NCBI GenBank assembly: GCA_008508345.1
Contig: QNGE01000407.1
Location: 124,001-188,000, forward strand
DNA length: 64,000 nucleotides
Direction of reading: 5' to 3'
DNA from: Paragonimus westermani
Lineage: Eukaryota; Platyhelminthes; Trematoda; Plagiorchiida; Troglotrematidae
Position numbers and translations under genes: made by a program. The notes below the pieces were generated by a model, which saw only the letters and a list, made by a program, of their open reading frames with translations, made no database searches and was not told where the DNA came from. This document shows, in pieces, positions 46,996 to 60,041 of the stretch (its first letter is position 1; each line of letters starts with the position of its first letter).

Positions 46996-48879
46996 TGTTT
47001 CGTGACCACCTCAGAAACGGGTTTGCCTAGTGACATGATGATTTTGAAAGCTTTTGTGTGAGTGCAGTGTACTGACAGTATAAAATGGTAGAACTGACTT
47101 CTATTTTAATGAAGATTGCTTCTTTGTAACGCACAGGATAAACGCAAGCTTACCATTAAAAAATCTACGAAGTTACGGTTGCTTGAGGCTGAGAACGTTG
47201 CTCTACACTGCCTAATAATGGTGTCCTACATACTAGCGAAATCCACATGACATCAACAACCTTCATTCCTTTAGGGAAAATATCACTCTAAAACCTCATT
47301 TTTCAGCTAAACGAAGATACTATAAGGCGGCTGAGGTTCTTCTATCGAAATAGACTGATGACATTCCGATTTCTGTCGACTCGTTTTGATTTGTCACGTT
47401 TCATTTCGCGGTGACTTCTGTTTATTATCTATTAAGCAGAAAAATACGTAGTGTGTTGTACACTACTTGGACAGTCATTCAGGGAGAAAACGAGTGAATT
47501 TACGCTTTCGTCAACGGCTACCAATAAACCGAAAGACATACTCATCATCTGTTACGTATCCAAATGTAATTTCTATTTGGCTGCTCACTCCTGAATGCCA
47601 AACTAACGGTTGTTTGGAATGCAGTAAGTAGAGATGTAAAATAAGAATACCGAGGGTTTGAAACGAACACAGCAAATACGCTTTTAGTTACACATGGACT
47701 GTTGAATAGGATGCAGTAGATTCACTAAAAATACCTCTGGGTACCTACGGTGTCATAAGGTTTGCAAGAAGAACCGAGTAGGAAGCAGGCTTATCTTCGG
47801 AGCTAAAATAACTGCATTAAAATATACGTTAACCCGACTGTATCAGTTCACACTATCTTCGCAAGGCACGCTTTCAAACCAGCAGTCCCTGTATTGGTGT
47901 TGTCGTTATTAAACTATACACAGAGAGTACATCAGAATTCAAAACATGGTGAACAAGCTCGATTTTAATTTTCCATCTTCATTAGAAATGAAACAGATTA
48001 AATATAGGAGTGGTCATCCAGTGAAGATAGCCCAAAACCTAATGCATTAGGAACCAATACCATTTCGTCATCACTATTACAACAGCCAAGAGCCGGGTCA
48101 AAAGGTACTGTGACTCAAGTTGCATCTTACCAACTAGAAGACGTAGATTGTAATGAAAAGGTCAAATTAATGTTAAAAAAAGGAAAGACTGCAAAACCAG
48201 AAATGGTGTGAATGCATATGCGCTACTGACTGTGGTACATTGAAAACTCGAACAATGTTTCCACCCAGTGATTTGACTGACCCCGATGACTCGAGCCATG
48301 CAAGCGACACTCACCCACGATGCGCAGCGCAGCAGTCAGGGTTTTCATATTTTGTGGCTACTTTGTTGTAAAAACAACACACTTTTACTCAATTGTTGGT
48401 GGTCACAGCATGTAACACCCGACTGTAACGCCCAACTGATATGCAGCCATCACCAGCCAGTGCGCATGGGTAGTTCAATAAGTGATCGTGCATTCCGAGC
48501 GTTTTGAAGTGCGTATCGGTGAGCAGCCCTAATGCTCTTGTGATCAGTCTACTCAATGTGGGCCAATTGGCGGAGACGTTAGTGATCAAAAACACAACGT
48601 CTGCTTATACATACCTTGAGAACAGGTTATGTTCCCGAACCGAATGCAAAAACAAAAGTACACAAGCATTATACCCTCCTCCTTTTGACAACAACCGAAC
48701 GATTTTTCGACGTCACAGATGAGGAAGATTGGTAAAGACAGTTCGTGCTTTTGCTACCCTCGCTGATGTCTTATCAGCAATGTTATATAATGCTGACGAT
48801 ACAGTGCTATCGAAGTGTGTGAAAGAGACTATACTGTCAAGGAATTGCCTGCAACAAGGAATACAGACATAAACGTGCC

Positions 48880-49470
48880 TTATTATTGAAGAAGCACTTT
48901 ACCATTCGCATTCTGAAAGTGCGAAGCGCATTCCAAACCAACCAACCCGGTCATTCATCCTGTCTAACATGGTCTACATGTCTTCGGCAGATGGGCTAAG
49001 TAAGACGTTATCATCCGCATATTTTACATTCGTCAACCGAGCGCCGGGAAGGGGCCCAACAACAGGCTCACTGGATTTTTCAAATGTACCTTACAGAATG
49101 TCGTTCGTGACAAAATTGGGCAGCGTCGGCGGTATTGGACGTCCCTGAAGAACATGACTAGGAGTGATGAACACCCGAGGCATTTGTCAAAAAACTCTCA
49201 CTCCGTTTGCAAAGTGAGTATACAATGATCTCAACAGTTTCACGTATTTCCCTGGAACAGTCTTGAGAAGAAGACAGTTTCAGAGAACGTAATGAACAAC
49301 CAAACCGTAAACAGCCTTTAGGTTTGAAATGATCAGGACCGTTGACTGTCTATAAAAATGCCGATGCTCCAAGACTCGTCACAAGGTAAAAGCGTGATCA
49401 ACTGATACTCGACTCAACCGAAATCCTATCTGGCCTTCACACAACTGACTTCACTTGGACTTTGTGAACC
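48880..49470 (-). pseudogene. RTE-like LINE reverse transcriptase fragment, decayed
   Basis: Reading the minus strand across frames gives GIFIDSQ (palm motif A, normally VFLDF/VLLDI), a stretch like FPTSSGVRQGCPLSP decayed to SGVHHS...GTSNTADAAQFCHE, then GPFPALG and ARLTNVKYADDNVLLSPSAE (motif C, with YADD intact). The order and spacing match the copy at 8.2-8.4 kb. Many frameshifts and stops are present. This piece covers RT parts lost from the other copies. Confidence 0.6.
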
Positions 49471-52400
49471 GAAGTAATATGAGACCAGCGGGTAACTGGA
49501 GGACCTTATGTAGATTCGGATACATCCATCACGCGCGTCAGTGCTCAGAATAAGACACAAATATTTTATTCACCGTGCCCTCGGGATAGGCAAGCCTCTC
49601 GCTACCAGATGAGCCAGACCGTTAAAACAATGGCTCTGGTACGGAGTCAAAGAAAATCCTGCATCTCGATGTATGCAGGTCAGGCTTTTGGGTCAGAAGC
49701 TCGTAGCGAGGTCTCTCACTTCAACCACCTTCCAGGGCACAAGCGATTGAGGTAAACCAAAAGCTCTTGTTCTTATTTAATGTCATTTAAAACAGTTGAA
49801 GTGGCCTCACAGAAAGTGTGTCCGTAATCTTCAAGTGACAATAAATTTACTGTTCATTAGATTACACACAATCCTAGCTCAACAAGGATTTTTAGATTTC
49901 TTATGTTGTACTTAGTCAGAAAATGACCCATCGGAAAAATCTTGTTTGCCACTTCCTGACTTTTGCATTTCGTTCCTGTTGAACACTGGTATGTGGGGTT
50001 GACCAAAAACAACACAACCTGGTAGTTGTCTTTTGAAAATCAACCTTTCCAGTAAAAGATGTTATAGTTGTGAGTTAGCGCTCAGTCCGTCCTCAGATAT
50101 GTATCCAGTACCAAAGTGGTTGGCGAAATTTGTTTCGGATTAGCCTTTCACAGTGACCAAAGTAAAGGGACGCCTGCACATAACACTCATCGTAAGTGGT
50201 ACGTTGCAATATTTGAGGTTCCACCCACACAGCGCGTATCCAATGTGAGTCCGAAGGGACAAGGCCATGAGGGATGTGAGTGGAAGCTTTTGTGGTCCAG
50301 CCGGCCAGCCCTGGTTAGCCAGATAGTAAGTTAGTAGAAAAGTTAAACCCGTATTTCATGGAAAGAAAAAATACAGTGAAGTGGCGGGATCCAAGAGGAG
50401 AATGAAAATAACCAAAGTTGCACTCCCAACAAAAAGAAGGAAAAGCTTGAATTTGGGCAGGAAAATAAACAAAATGCTCATGGCACGATGCATCAACAAA
50501 AATAAGAGAATATTAAAAGTCCAACACGGCCAAGGTATCTGAGAAGGAGAGCGGATGCTTTAACAGACAAGGGTAGTACTTGCTTGGCACAAACGAAGAA
50601 TACATATAACGGACAACTTACCTGCGCCTGATTCACCCGTCCTCTTGGCTGACGGTATGCTTTGGGTAAGACGATCACCTAGCAATCTCAGTTGTCCAAC
50701 GCACGAATTTCAACTCCACACAGCCATGTACTCATCACCCGTGACGCATACAGTTTTTGAGACCAACACACTTGATTTCACGGCCGCACAACTGCAGCTC
50801 AATGAACCTTAGAACGTTAACTAAAACTGTATTTCTCCAGATCTTTGGTTCAGAACTAGGTCATTCAAAAGTTCTACATACCTTCGCGTTTACATGTCGC
50901 ATACGAACACACTTTTCATCCTAAGGACAGACTTACTATTGCCAAAATTAATTGACTTAACACGGCTGCTAACCCGGCTGATCTCTGCTAAAAAATATCA
51001 TTTTATCGCACTCTAATTAGCTAAGTGCAGAAAAGTCGAATCCTTCGCTTCCTGTTTGGCAGATATGTGGCCTGTAGGTTCACCAGACACCAATATCGCT
51101 AAACCACAACAATAGGGAATACTTCTGTTTGACTGAACAGTCATAGGTGATAACAGATCTATGATTGACACTTAATATTTCACCCATTTGTCACACTTCC
51201 ACATTTGAAGGACAGGAAATGTTCATTCTGCTTGTAAGAAGTAGCGAAATAGCGCGCTCAACAGTTGCTTTCGATATTCCGTTAGAAGAGATTATTCCGA
51301 AAACCATTTCGTCCTATCAAAGGAGTGCTATCACCCTGATAAACATGTAAGTTGAGCTGGATCGGTGAAAATTTAAGTTGATCGCTGCTTGCTTACCTGA
51401 GAGGTTCTTGTCGGTTTGAGTGGTCTCATAAAATCAGGGGCTTCCCACAGTCTATGGAGAACATACCTTCATGGTGTGACGTGGCTCAAATGAGCAGGCG
51501 ACTAGTGCTATTTTGGAGATCACAGATGGAAACAATCGTTTAACCGTATTGATATACCCTCCCTCATCTGTATAATTCTGCGACTACTCTTCTCTACAGG
51601 TCGTATTTATTCGGACTTGATTTAAATTATTCAAAACATTAAATGACGATAAAACCATACGATACATCAAAAATGACAACAAACACTCCAGTTGCATCAT
51701 TAAAATGTTTTCGAATGCAATTAGAATTTTAAGACCTTAGAGGGATTCGTTTCGAATTCCGCCGATCAAATGTAAGACGCATAATGATCTCAAGTTTACG
51801 TACACGAACAACCTCATGTTTAAGGTTGTCAAAACACAGTTTGCTGCTTTTCAAGGCAAAAGTTGTTATCGTCAAACAAGCTATCACATATCGTCGATAA
51901 AGTCTGTGTACATTTTTCATTTTCGTTGAATTTGACAGTTGGGACACTTTGCGGCCGTCGTCTGTCACAAACCACTAAACTGTTTTTATCGTCTCCCACA
52001 ATTACTGTCCTCGGGAAAAGCACGGCAACCTGACTAAAGGTCCATGGTTATTAGAGACACCAAAAACCAAATCGGAGCCCGGTCATTTGAATAATTTCGT
52101 TGATTCATGCTCATGAGTAAATGGTATACATATCATAACTGCAGCGATTCTACCCATGTCTGGCAAACAAGAAAGCAATCAAAAATCATGAAACAATCGT
52201 GTCGTATTGAATGTTTGCATGAGTAAACTTTGCCGCATAATACAAGCACGTTTAACCTACACTTGTTTTCTTATTTTAAACGTCGTGCACTAAATCACTC
52301 ACAACAAGTTACATATTTTTATTTGGCCGTTTTTTAAACTTTACTTTCAATGTTAAGCCAGCACCGTGCAGCTTCCTTTGATCGCTTAAGAAACCCAGGT

Positions 52401-54579
52401 GACGATTTATCTACCGCCAATACTATAAAGTTTCACAGCATGCAGTCACAGTTAATTGAGTTTATAATCCGTCATCTACGCCGAAATCTCAGGTATACCT
52501 CTTTTTACAGAAGGATTTGCTTCAGTGGCATAATCAAGCACAACTGCGAAATATACCTATGAGTATTTCGGGGAGTAACTGAGAAATCTGTCGAGTTATC
52601 TTAGAACTGAACTCGTGGATCATGCTTCACAAATTTGAGTAACCATATTTCGGGTCCATTTCAGTAACTTCCTATATACTCAGCTGTAACGGTTGTCGGC
52701 CAGACAAAATGACCCGTCGAGGAATTTCATCTATAGTTGAAGTTGGCACTGGGAAATTAAGAGAGTTTCTAAGTACGGACGAAATACCCACATGCATTTT
52801 ACCGGTTATCTGTCTGACTGTGTGAAGTCAAGTAAGACACCACCTGGTAGAGATACTTTGTTAAGCAATGCTGTGAAAAACATATATACACGTACACAAT
52901 TTCATGTATCCATGATGGCACTTATTAGAACACGTCAGACTGTATTTAAGAAATAAAATACATGGCAGAAAGTAAGGTAAATAACTGTCTGAAATTTGTT
53001 CAGTTTCAGAGGCACTAAGTTCCGTTAGTTGAAAGATTATATCTAAAACCCACCGGAGAATTAACTAACATTTTTAGTTTTTGATGGACCAAAATAATTC
53101 AGGTGAGCTGTGATTACTATTAGTTTTTATTTTATACGTTCTGGATTCCGCCAAAATGCGACCGAACTTTTGATTACAGACTAACCAACTAACTCTTGAT
53201 ACCATACTTCCATTGAGCATTCAGTACCCCTCGGAATTCGAAGGTCAAGGCTACACAATTTGCACCGTGGAACTTTTGTGGTGATGCAACTCGGTGAAAA
53301 ACAGGTTGGAGGAACCCTTTTATTTAACCGTGATCCGCACCTTCGAACTTTCTTCGAGAGCTTTTTTGATCAGATCTCAACAATTTTTAACATATCCCTC
53401 AAATATCACATTTTTGTGTGACAACAGAGGCATGTCTTTTTAAGTGATTTTAAGGACAGTAATACTTACTAAAACTAGGAAAAGTTTAAATATTCGAGAA
53501 GCCCCTGTGTAAATCCAATCAAAAGTTTGATGTTGACTGTTCTCTGTGGTTACTCATTTACTTCCATCCATTCACCTTTTACTTGGACCTATCTAACAAT
53601 TAAAACATATCTTGTCAACACTAAGAGACCTCCATGGAAGATAGATTAAGACACCCGTTTAGTTTATCCAATTTTGGGCAGAATTTTGTCTTTGCTGATA
53701 CCCTATCTCTTGACTCACTTTTCGCTGCCGCCCTCTACTTGGATTCTACCGGTAATAAGTGAGACCCAAAATTGCCAATTGTTTCAAACTATCGCACTTT
53801 CATATTCTCGTAAAGTAAATAATCTAACATGGGTACTTTGAAAAACACTAGTCACACCTGGCACTGCTCACATACAGTAACAGGCTTCGTAGTTAAATGG
53901 ACCTAGTCAGTTAGCCTATCTTACACAAGAGCAATAAACAGTAGTCAAGTTTCTGATGAAGCAAGGAAGCAGGTCGCATTTTTCTTCAAGACTAGGATTG
54001 AACACATGCAAGTTTCCATGACGCGGCATATTAACAGTTACCTTATTTAACTCACAATAAAAGCGACCAAAAGTTTGTGTACGAACATATAAGCACACAC
54101 GCTCATAACTAATTTCCAGTCCATCAATCGCCTGATGGAAGGCACAATAAATCTACTGCTACTCTCAATGGACGGCCACTTGATCAAGACTGCACATTTG
54201 GTTGAATCCGAAAATCGCCATATTTGTCGAGCATCACATTAATACTTGGTGAGTAACGAGGAACTCATTTGACAAAAACCGGACATAACACATGGTCAAC
54301 CCATAAGTGAATGTCTGCGCATAACAGTTATACCGTACCTAACGCAAAATTAGCGATGCATTAGTCATAGCAATCGCTCTGGAAGAATGTTTGTCGGGGG
54401 ATCAAAACTTGTCAATGCTGAAGGCATGCATTTTAAATGAGCAGTAACAAAAGAAGATCTCCAGTGTGTTTCCATTTCTTAGGAGGGACTAGTTTCAAAT
54501 GTCCAACTAAAGACAGCAGATGTCACAAAATAATGACTTTTAATTAAAGTGAAACAAATTCTTCAAACTTCGTCGGAAA

Positions 54580-55105
54580 AATCACGCGCTTTCAGTAAAG
54601 TAAACGGAAGACAAGGCATAGAATGCGAGGCACGCATATGCTGACCTGGCATAGGGAAACTGAGTCGTTCACCAAGGGGTCGATCACTGTAGGTCGGGTC
54701 TGCCTCGCTAGTTGGAACTGTAAAAACCACGCAGTTGGCAACCGAACAACGTAGGTGAGGCGGCAGTTAATCGCTTTTTGTGACATGAGTGTTTTCGTTG
54801 TTCGACCGAATTGTCCGTGAATTGAGTTCACTTGGTGACGTCGGGGCAGTGAGAATTGTGAGATGTCTTACTGATGACGCCTTACTTCCACTTATAGCCC
54901 GGTTATTTGTCTGCAAGATGTAGGCACCTTAGTGTAAAGTGAGAATGCAGACCCTGCCATTCTTATCAATTGAATTTCCTCCTCTTTTAGTTTTCTTCCT
55001 AACTGTGGATTACTTTCCTCTTCATGGTTTTGTGGTAGTTAATCATCGATGAGAATCAATGGTGTATTTCTGTCAATGGCGATTATGATGAGGTTGATAA
55101 CGGAG
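54580..55105 (+). mobile_element. RTE-like LINE, 3' end fragment (plus strand)
   Basis: It is the reverse complement of the 36.5-36.9 kb 3' region: CTTGGTGACGTCGGGGCAGT, TGATGACGCCTTACTTCCAC, ATAGCCCGGTTATTTGTCTG, CAAGATGTAGGCACC, then CTTCATGGTTTTGTGGTAGT and a tail near GATTATGATGAGGTTGATAA. It includes the last C-terminal codons (GTCGGGTCTGCCTCGCTAGT) at its 5' side. It is inserted against the laminin gene. Confidence 0.75.
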
Positions 55106-57429
55106 ATAACCCTGGTTCGCATGTAGTTGGATTTGCAATATACTCCCGAAATGCTAGTACACGTAAGCATAAGAGGGCATTTAATTACCAGACACCGGAA
55201 ATGTGTAATCATTTCCGTTTCTCTGAGTGCGTTTTGGCTGACGTAGGCCAGTAGTGTATAATACATTTCCGACTTGCTTGCAATTTGAGTGACCTAATTC
55301 TCAGCCTGCTTAGCTATTCGAGGGTATGAGCATTGATTAGCTATTCATAATTGCAGATTTTGTACGATATACCCACCTTCTGTAATAACGCTTTCATGCT
55401 ACACAAGTCGATTCACGCTCCCTTCGAATCAACAAATGAAATTGAAGACGAACCAACAGGAAACAGTTGATCATACTTGGAATAACACACGTGCTACAAT
55501 ACCTTATTATAGTTGCCATGCTGCTTCCATCGTGACTGACTGCAGTTTGAAAATCATGAATTCACGAATTCCGTAAATTCAAGCTATCCATTTCGTATTC
55601 AATGAGACGGAGGTCTAGAATACCGCCCAACAACCTAGATTTTCACAAATATATATTTCATCACCACATTCCATTCACAAATCCCATGCACGTCACTAAA
55701 AAAATAGTACCGTACTCTGATCACTTTCAGAGGTCGACTGTTATTGGCGCTGAGAAGTTTGCCGACGCCTACGTCTGTATACCCATGTAGCACATGGCTC
55801 ACCGCGACTGAACGGTTTCCTGTGGATTTCGGTGGGCCATGAGAAAAATCATCAAACCAAGCATACCATGAAATAATCCTCCTGAGTGTAAATGTTTATG
55901 AATATCATCTCGAAATCTGCATTAATCTTTTCAGCAAAATCAGTGACATGTTTTTAAAATTACACCGTAAAGTCAGACATCTTTAATCGCTAATCTTTTG
56001 AGCTCGATAAGGTGAGGGTTGCGCAAGTTGGACGGTTTCACTCTTCTACAGAAGTACGTGAGAAATTAGCCGTTGTCGTTTATTCCCATATGTCACATAG
56101 AGAGAGTGCTTTCTGACGGTGATTTAATTCTTGTCCTATGTTAAATATTAACTGAGAAGTTGAATTTCAAAGCCACCCATAAAACTTGTATTACTATGGT
56201 TCGCGTTAGAATATTGCACCAGTTCATGAGGTTATATTGAGATTACTCATCGTGACCAGACGAATATCTGTAGTGTATTGCAATATCCAGAAGAAATGCT
56301 GTAAGATTGTTGGGCTCCACGTTTGCTCTATCTCCATTATTTTCGGAGATATGGAATTTCAAAGATACCAGTAAAACTGGTGCTAATATTGTTGACTTTC
56401 GTTCACTACACATTCCTCTGCAGGTTTCCCCAGTGTGCATCGAAGTGTGGTGCAGTCGCTCCAACGTCGATGGCGAAATTTCCTGAACACATGCACAACG
56501 AACCGTATGTTTCCGATGAACTTATGTAAACTATCCAATAAACTTTCCACGTTTACGGATATTTTACAATATTCTTCATGGGCGGCGGCAGTAAGCCTGG
56601 AGCGCGTAACAAAAATAAAGGGCAATCCGTTTTATAAAAGTCGAATTTTGCGGACCGCGTTGAAAGCTTCGCTCGTGATTTTTTCTATCTATGGCCTGCC
56701 GTGGCCCGCGGGGGCCCCACAACGTTTTGCTACTTGGGTGCGTTCCTACTGGATGATGTACGGTTTGGTGGTGTGGTATGAGGCAGCTCGACCACATGCT
56801 GTTATTTGACTTTTAAATAAGAGACTTTAATTACATCTGCCTGGGGCGTATTGATTCGGTGCACGGGCAGTCTACTCTTCACCGCGCGTAAACTATATGC
56901 GTTTAATAGGTTTCCAAAAATATTACGATCTGCGGATGTAATAAACATTTGAACACGTGGTCACAGCTATAGCGGTGACCAACTGATTCTTGTGTATACC
57001 TAAGAGTCATCTGGTCTGCAGTAATCACTGATGGGGTTCAAAACCGAGAAGTTGTATGTGCGCACGCAGCCCCGCTATTGAAATTTGGTACAGACTACAC
57101 AAAAACCCAATATGCTCTATGGGGATGAGTGCAACGAACTATTGGGAATTAATTACGTTTTGATACACATATACCTAACTGCCTCAAATATCAGGCGCGA
57201 GCATCATACCATTAGTCACTAGAACGTCGGCGTATTCCCCTTCAAGATTCACATGATTCACATCTGTAACTCACACCAGTCAAATGCCGAGCGTATTCTA
57301 TCTGAAACTGACGCAGTTCATCCCTAATGAAATCCTAGCCGTCTACGCAAAACTTACGCTGATATGAAAACTAAGTCATTACCGTACATCAAAAAGTATG
57401 CCACAGAAAAGACATCGAATGGGACGCAC

Positions 57430-57791
57430 CATCGTTCGGGATTACTCGGTACGCGAGATACCACGTTGTCAATTCTATGAGATTCTGGATTTGTGACCGC
57501 GTTGTATGGTTGGCTTGATGCACACTCTTTACAGAAGCTCTTCCCACTGGTGGTAACGACACAATATGCTTCAACTCCATTCAATCCACACGTGGAAGAT
57601 GCCCATAGGGAGCTTTCTCGCCCAATAAGCAGGTCACCTGCTCGCGGATTGCATATAGTATTTTCACAAGAATACTCTTCTGCGTGCACGTTTGAAGTCA
57701 AGACTACCAAGATACTAAAGAACAAGTTGTTAGACTTACGTAAGACAAACAATACTACGATACCACTTTTCTCACCCACAACGTGCACCAT
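57430..57791 (-). CDS. LAMB1: Laminin beta exon 1: signal peptide and start of LN domain
   Basis: This exon encodes 120 codons plus two bases of a tryptophan codon. The ATG at 57791 is the only one in the open frame, and an in-frame TAA lies a few codons upstream. The N-terminus has two hydrophobic stretches (IVVLFVL, then LFFSILVVLTSNVHA) split by RKSNN, with a good cleavage site after VHA at residue 37. The LN domain follows, with the conserved AGDLLIGR, SSTCGL, AYCVV, FCKEC and NPESHRIDNVV motifs. The donor ATG|GTGCGT at 57430/57429 leaves phase 2. A consensus GTAAGT (57739) and a CTTTAG (57715) inside the signal-peptide region leave open that the real start comes from a further upstream exon. 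LN identity is certain; the exact initiator is less so. Confidence 0.9.
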
Positions 57792-59182
57792 GGCATCGAA
57801 AACTAGAAGGGGCTTTTAAAAACGCGCCGACTAAATAGATAATTTCAGTGGATGAAACGAACAAAAATGGATCAAAACTCAAGAAAGTCCGTTGGTTCTT
57901 GTTTATGGTGAAAAACAGTTCATCAGCATTCATTATCGTTGAAAGAGATATGATCTAATATGTATGTCAAATGGCACATCATGGATGTCGCTGACAGCCA
58001 GGAAAATCTTTTAAGATATTGGTGGAGAACGGACTAGTCGTGTGCTACAGATCAGATAATGTTAGGCCAGATCGAGGAGCTGGGCCTGCTGCGATTGTCG
58101 AGAAGTGTCCAGTTATTCGCGCTTGTGAGCTCCACGGATCCCACTGTGCCGCAGCAGTTGCAGGACAGCTTCACTTTATTCTATAGGTGAGCCATCTCAG
58201 GATACCGCGTAACTATGGCCAGGTAATGTAGCGTACAGATCAAATTGGTATGCATGGTTGCTGCCAAAGCCACCTTGTCTAATCCAAATGCCGGTTGCTC
58301 GGTCACCTGCCTGTATGAATGAGAAACACAGTCAGGACATTCTGTCAAAAAATATTAGGCATGTGGTTAGAGCAAAAGGAGCAAAGCTGGATGGGGTGGT
58401 AACTTTATAAGTCGACGCTGCATTTTCTCAACACTTCCACATTTTTAACAATTTTTGAACCCTAGGCTTGTACGAAATAATCAGGACGCGATCGCTCAAA
58501 CTTTCCCATCCAAGGTGAAGGTACTCCTTGTTCCCAAGGCGCCATAGTCTTCTCAAACAGACACAGGTCTCTGTTAGACTTCCACGGCGCAGCTGCGGTT
58601 TGGTTGAAAGTTTCGATGTCCACCTTCTCGTCTGCGATGTGCGCTGGACAACCACCCCGTTTTGCGGCCATCCTATTTGGGCTGGGAGAGTCGCCACTTC
58701 CACTGCGAACAACTGTTTACATTTGTTCAAGCCCAATGGTAGCTCCTGTGTTACTTCCCACTGTTTGATTCCCCCGAATACTCATTTCGATTGTACAGCC
58801 AGATAGTCTCCGGTAAGTATACAAAACTAACGTAACAGGCAAATCGCTAAATCTTTTATATAAATAAAAAACAGCAGTCCCCCAAACAGACACACTTCTT
58901 GAAATCATTGAATTGATTAGATACCTTCCCATGAAAGCGATAATTTCTATCTTGGTGGTAAGCGATCATCCAGGTCAAAAGCACTGTGGAGCGGTTGAAT
59001 GTCTCCACGCTACTTCGAAAGAAATCACCAACTGCAAACAACCATCGCATAAACGCGTCATCACGTTCATCCTGATAAGTGCTTACCCCCAATTTATTTT
59101 TATCGATAAGACACATGGCGACACCTACCTATAACGCGTCCCTTGTCTGTCCAGTACCCCGCCTGGTGGACTGGTTTTGTAT

Positions 59183-59468
59183 TGTAACATGCAGGCTAGC
59201 CGACCGTACTTTGAATGCCCGTGACTTCGCCAACCAACCTTCGGGCAACGTGGACTTACCAGGGGACAGCGTTCTCCCGAAGTAGAGGTTCGAACAACAG
59301 TTCTGAAAAGAGAAAAAATACGAACAAGCATGAGCCGAAGGCCCAATAAGCCACGCACACGACTTATACAAACGCAAACCAAAACGGCACCGACAACACA
59401 GCAGCACTTCTCGTTGCGTAACTCAAATTCATTTCGTACGCGCTCGCTGGTTTCGGTTGCGCGTTACA
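59183..59468. mobile_element. LTR-like repeat, copy 1 (TGTAAC...GTTACA)
   Basis: The 286-base unit starts TGTAACATGCAGGC and ends GGTTGCGCGTTACA, so it has a 6-base inverted end starting with TG and ending with CA, as LTRs do. It is strongly similar to 59766-60041 (shared TTCGAACAACAG, CGAACAAGCATGAGCCGAAG, GACTTATACAAACGCAAAC, GGTTTCGGTTGCGCGTTACA). Small non-autonomous DNA transposons could also look like this. Confidence 0.65.
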
Positions 59469-59765
59469 CAGCTTCCCTCTTCGTGAAGCACAGCCCCCGG
59501 TGCTCCAAACCCTCTACAAACAGGCTGGTGATCATGTTGCCAGGGGAGATAAAATGCCTGTAGGCACTCCAACCGTTTTCCTGGAACTTCAGTTTTCTGC
59601 ACTTATCTTTACCTCGACACTTTTTTCTTTAATCAGGTACTCGTCTTTTACCAGACACCTCTATGAGTCATCATGTCACATTTCTATTAACCACGACATT
59701 TATTTTTTACTGACACTATTTTCATTGGCAATTCTCCGTTATTTATTCTGGCAGGCTCGTCAAAT

Positions 59766-60041
59766 TGTAACATGCAGCCAACTGCTTCCGCCCTGACTGT
59801 CCGTGGACAGAATTCAGGGCAAAGCGGAGGCACCGGAGACAGCGTTTTTCCAAATTTGGGGTTCGAACAACAGTCCTGAAAAGAGGAACAATACGAACAA
59901 GCATGAGCCGAAGGCTCAATAAGCCATGCATACGACTTATACAAACGCAAACTAAAACGGCACCGACAACGCAGCAGCACGCCCCGTTACACAACTTAAA
60001 TTCAATCCGAGCTATTTCGTTGGTTTCGGTTGCGCGTTACA
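59766..60041. mobile_element. LTR-like repeat, copy 2 (TGTAAC...GTTACA)
   Basis: The 276-base direct copy of 59183-59468 has the same ends and most of the interior; the first 90 bases are more diverged. The 297 bases between the two copies show no primer-binding site or coding motif, and no matching target-site duplication is seen at the outer borders. They are either a miniature LTR element, or two separate insertions. Confidence 0.65.

Larger units (their letters stand above)
39538..57429. other. Intron 1 of laminin beta
   Basis: This intron of about 17.9 kb contains a LINE 3' fragment with an assembly join (40345-40841), an (AT)n tract (44541-44580), a Penelope-like element (45274-46122), a SINE cluster (46430-46995), a decayed LINE reverse transcriptase (48880-49470) and a plus-strand LINE 3' end (54580-55105). 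Stretches such as 41390-44530, 49500-54570 and 55110-57429 show only chance-sized frames. Confidence 0.85.
4915..57791 (-). other. LAMB1: Laminin subunit beta gene, 5' part (7 exons in window)
   Basis: Laminin beta is a secreted chain of the alpha-beta-gamma heterotrimer of basement membranes; its LN domain takes part in network polymerisation. Joining seven minus-strand exons at GT/AG sites gives one continuous frame: residues 1-37 signal peptide, about 45-281 LN domain, 282-345 LE1, 346-408 LE2, 409-467 LE3. Intron phases in order are 2, 0, 1, 0, 1, 1, 1, and every junction restores a codon expected from laminin beta. The chain type is read from the LN and LE pattern (LLIGR, WWQSENG, FKTYRPAAM, ITNLR, KYYYA, GNVSGG), which fits beta-1/beta-2 and not alpha or gamma. 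The symbol means the family; the orthologue number in flatworms is not settled here. The remaining exons lie beyond the left edge. Exon borders are inferred by eye, without transcripts. Confidence 0.93.

Noticed and set aside
56435..56809. 124-codon plus-strand frame just downstream of the laminin first exon (in intron 1)
   Set aside because: No recognisable motif, long frames also open in other registers of the same stretch, and no splice or promoter context; treated as chance.
57389..57580. Second minus-strand frame overlapping laminin exon 1
   Set aside because: It is an out-of-frame shadow; the LN domain is encoded in the other frame.
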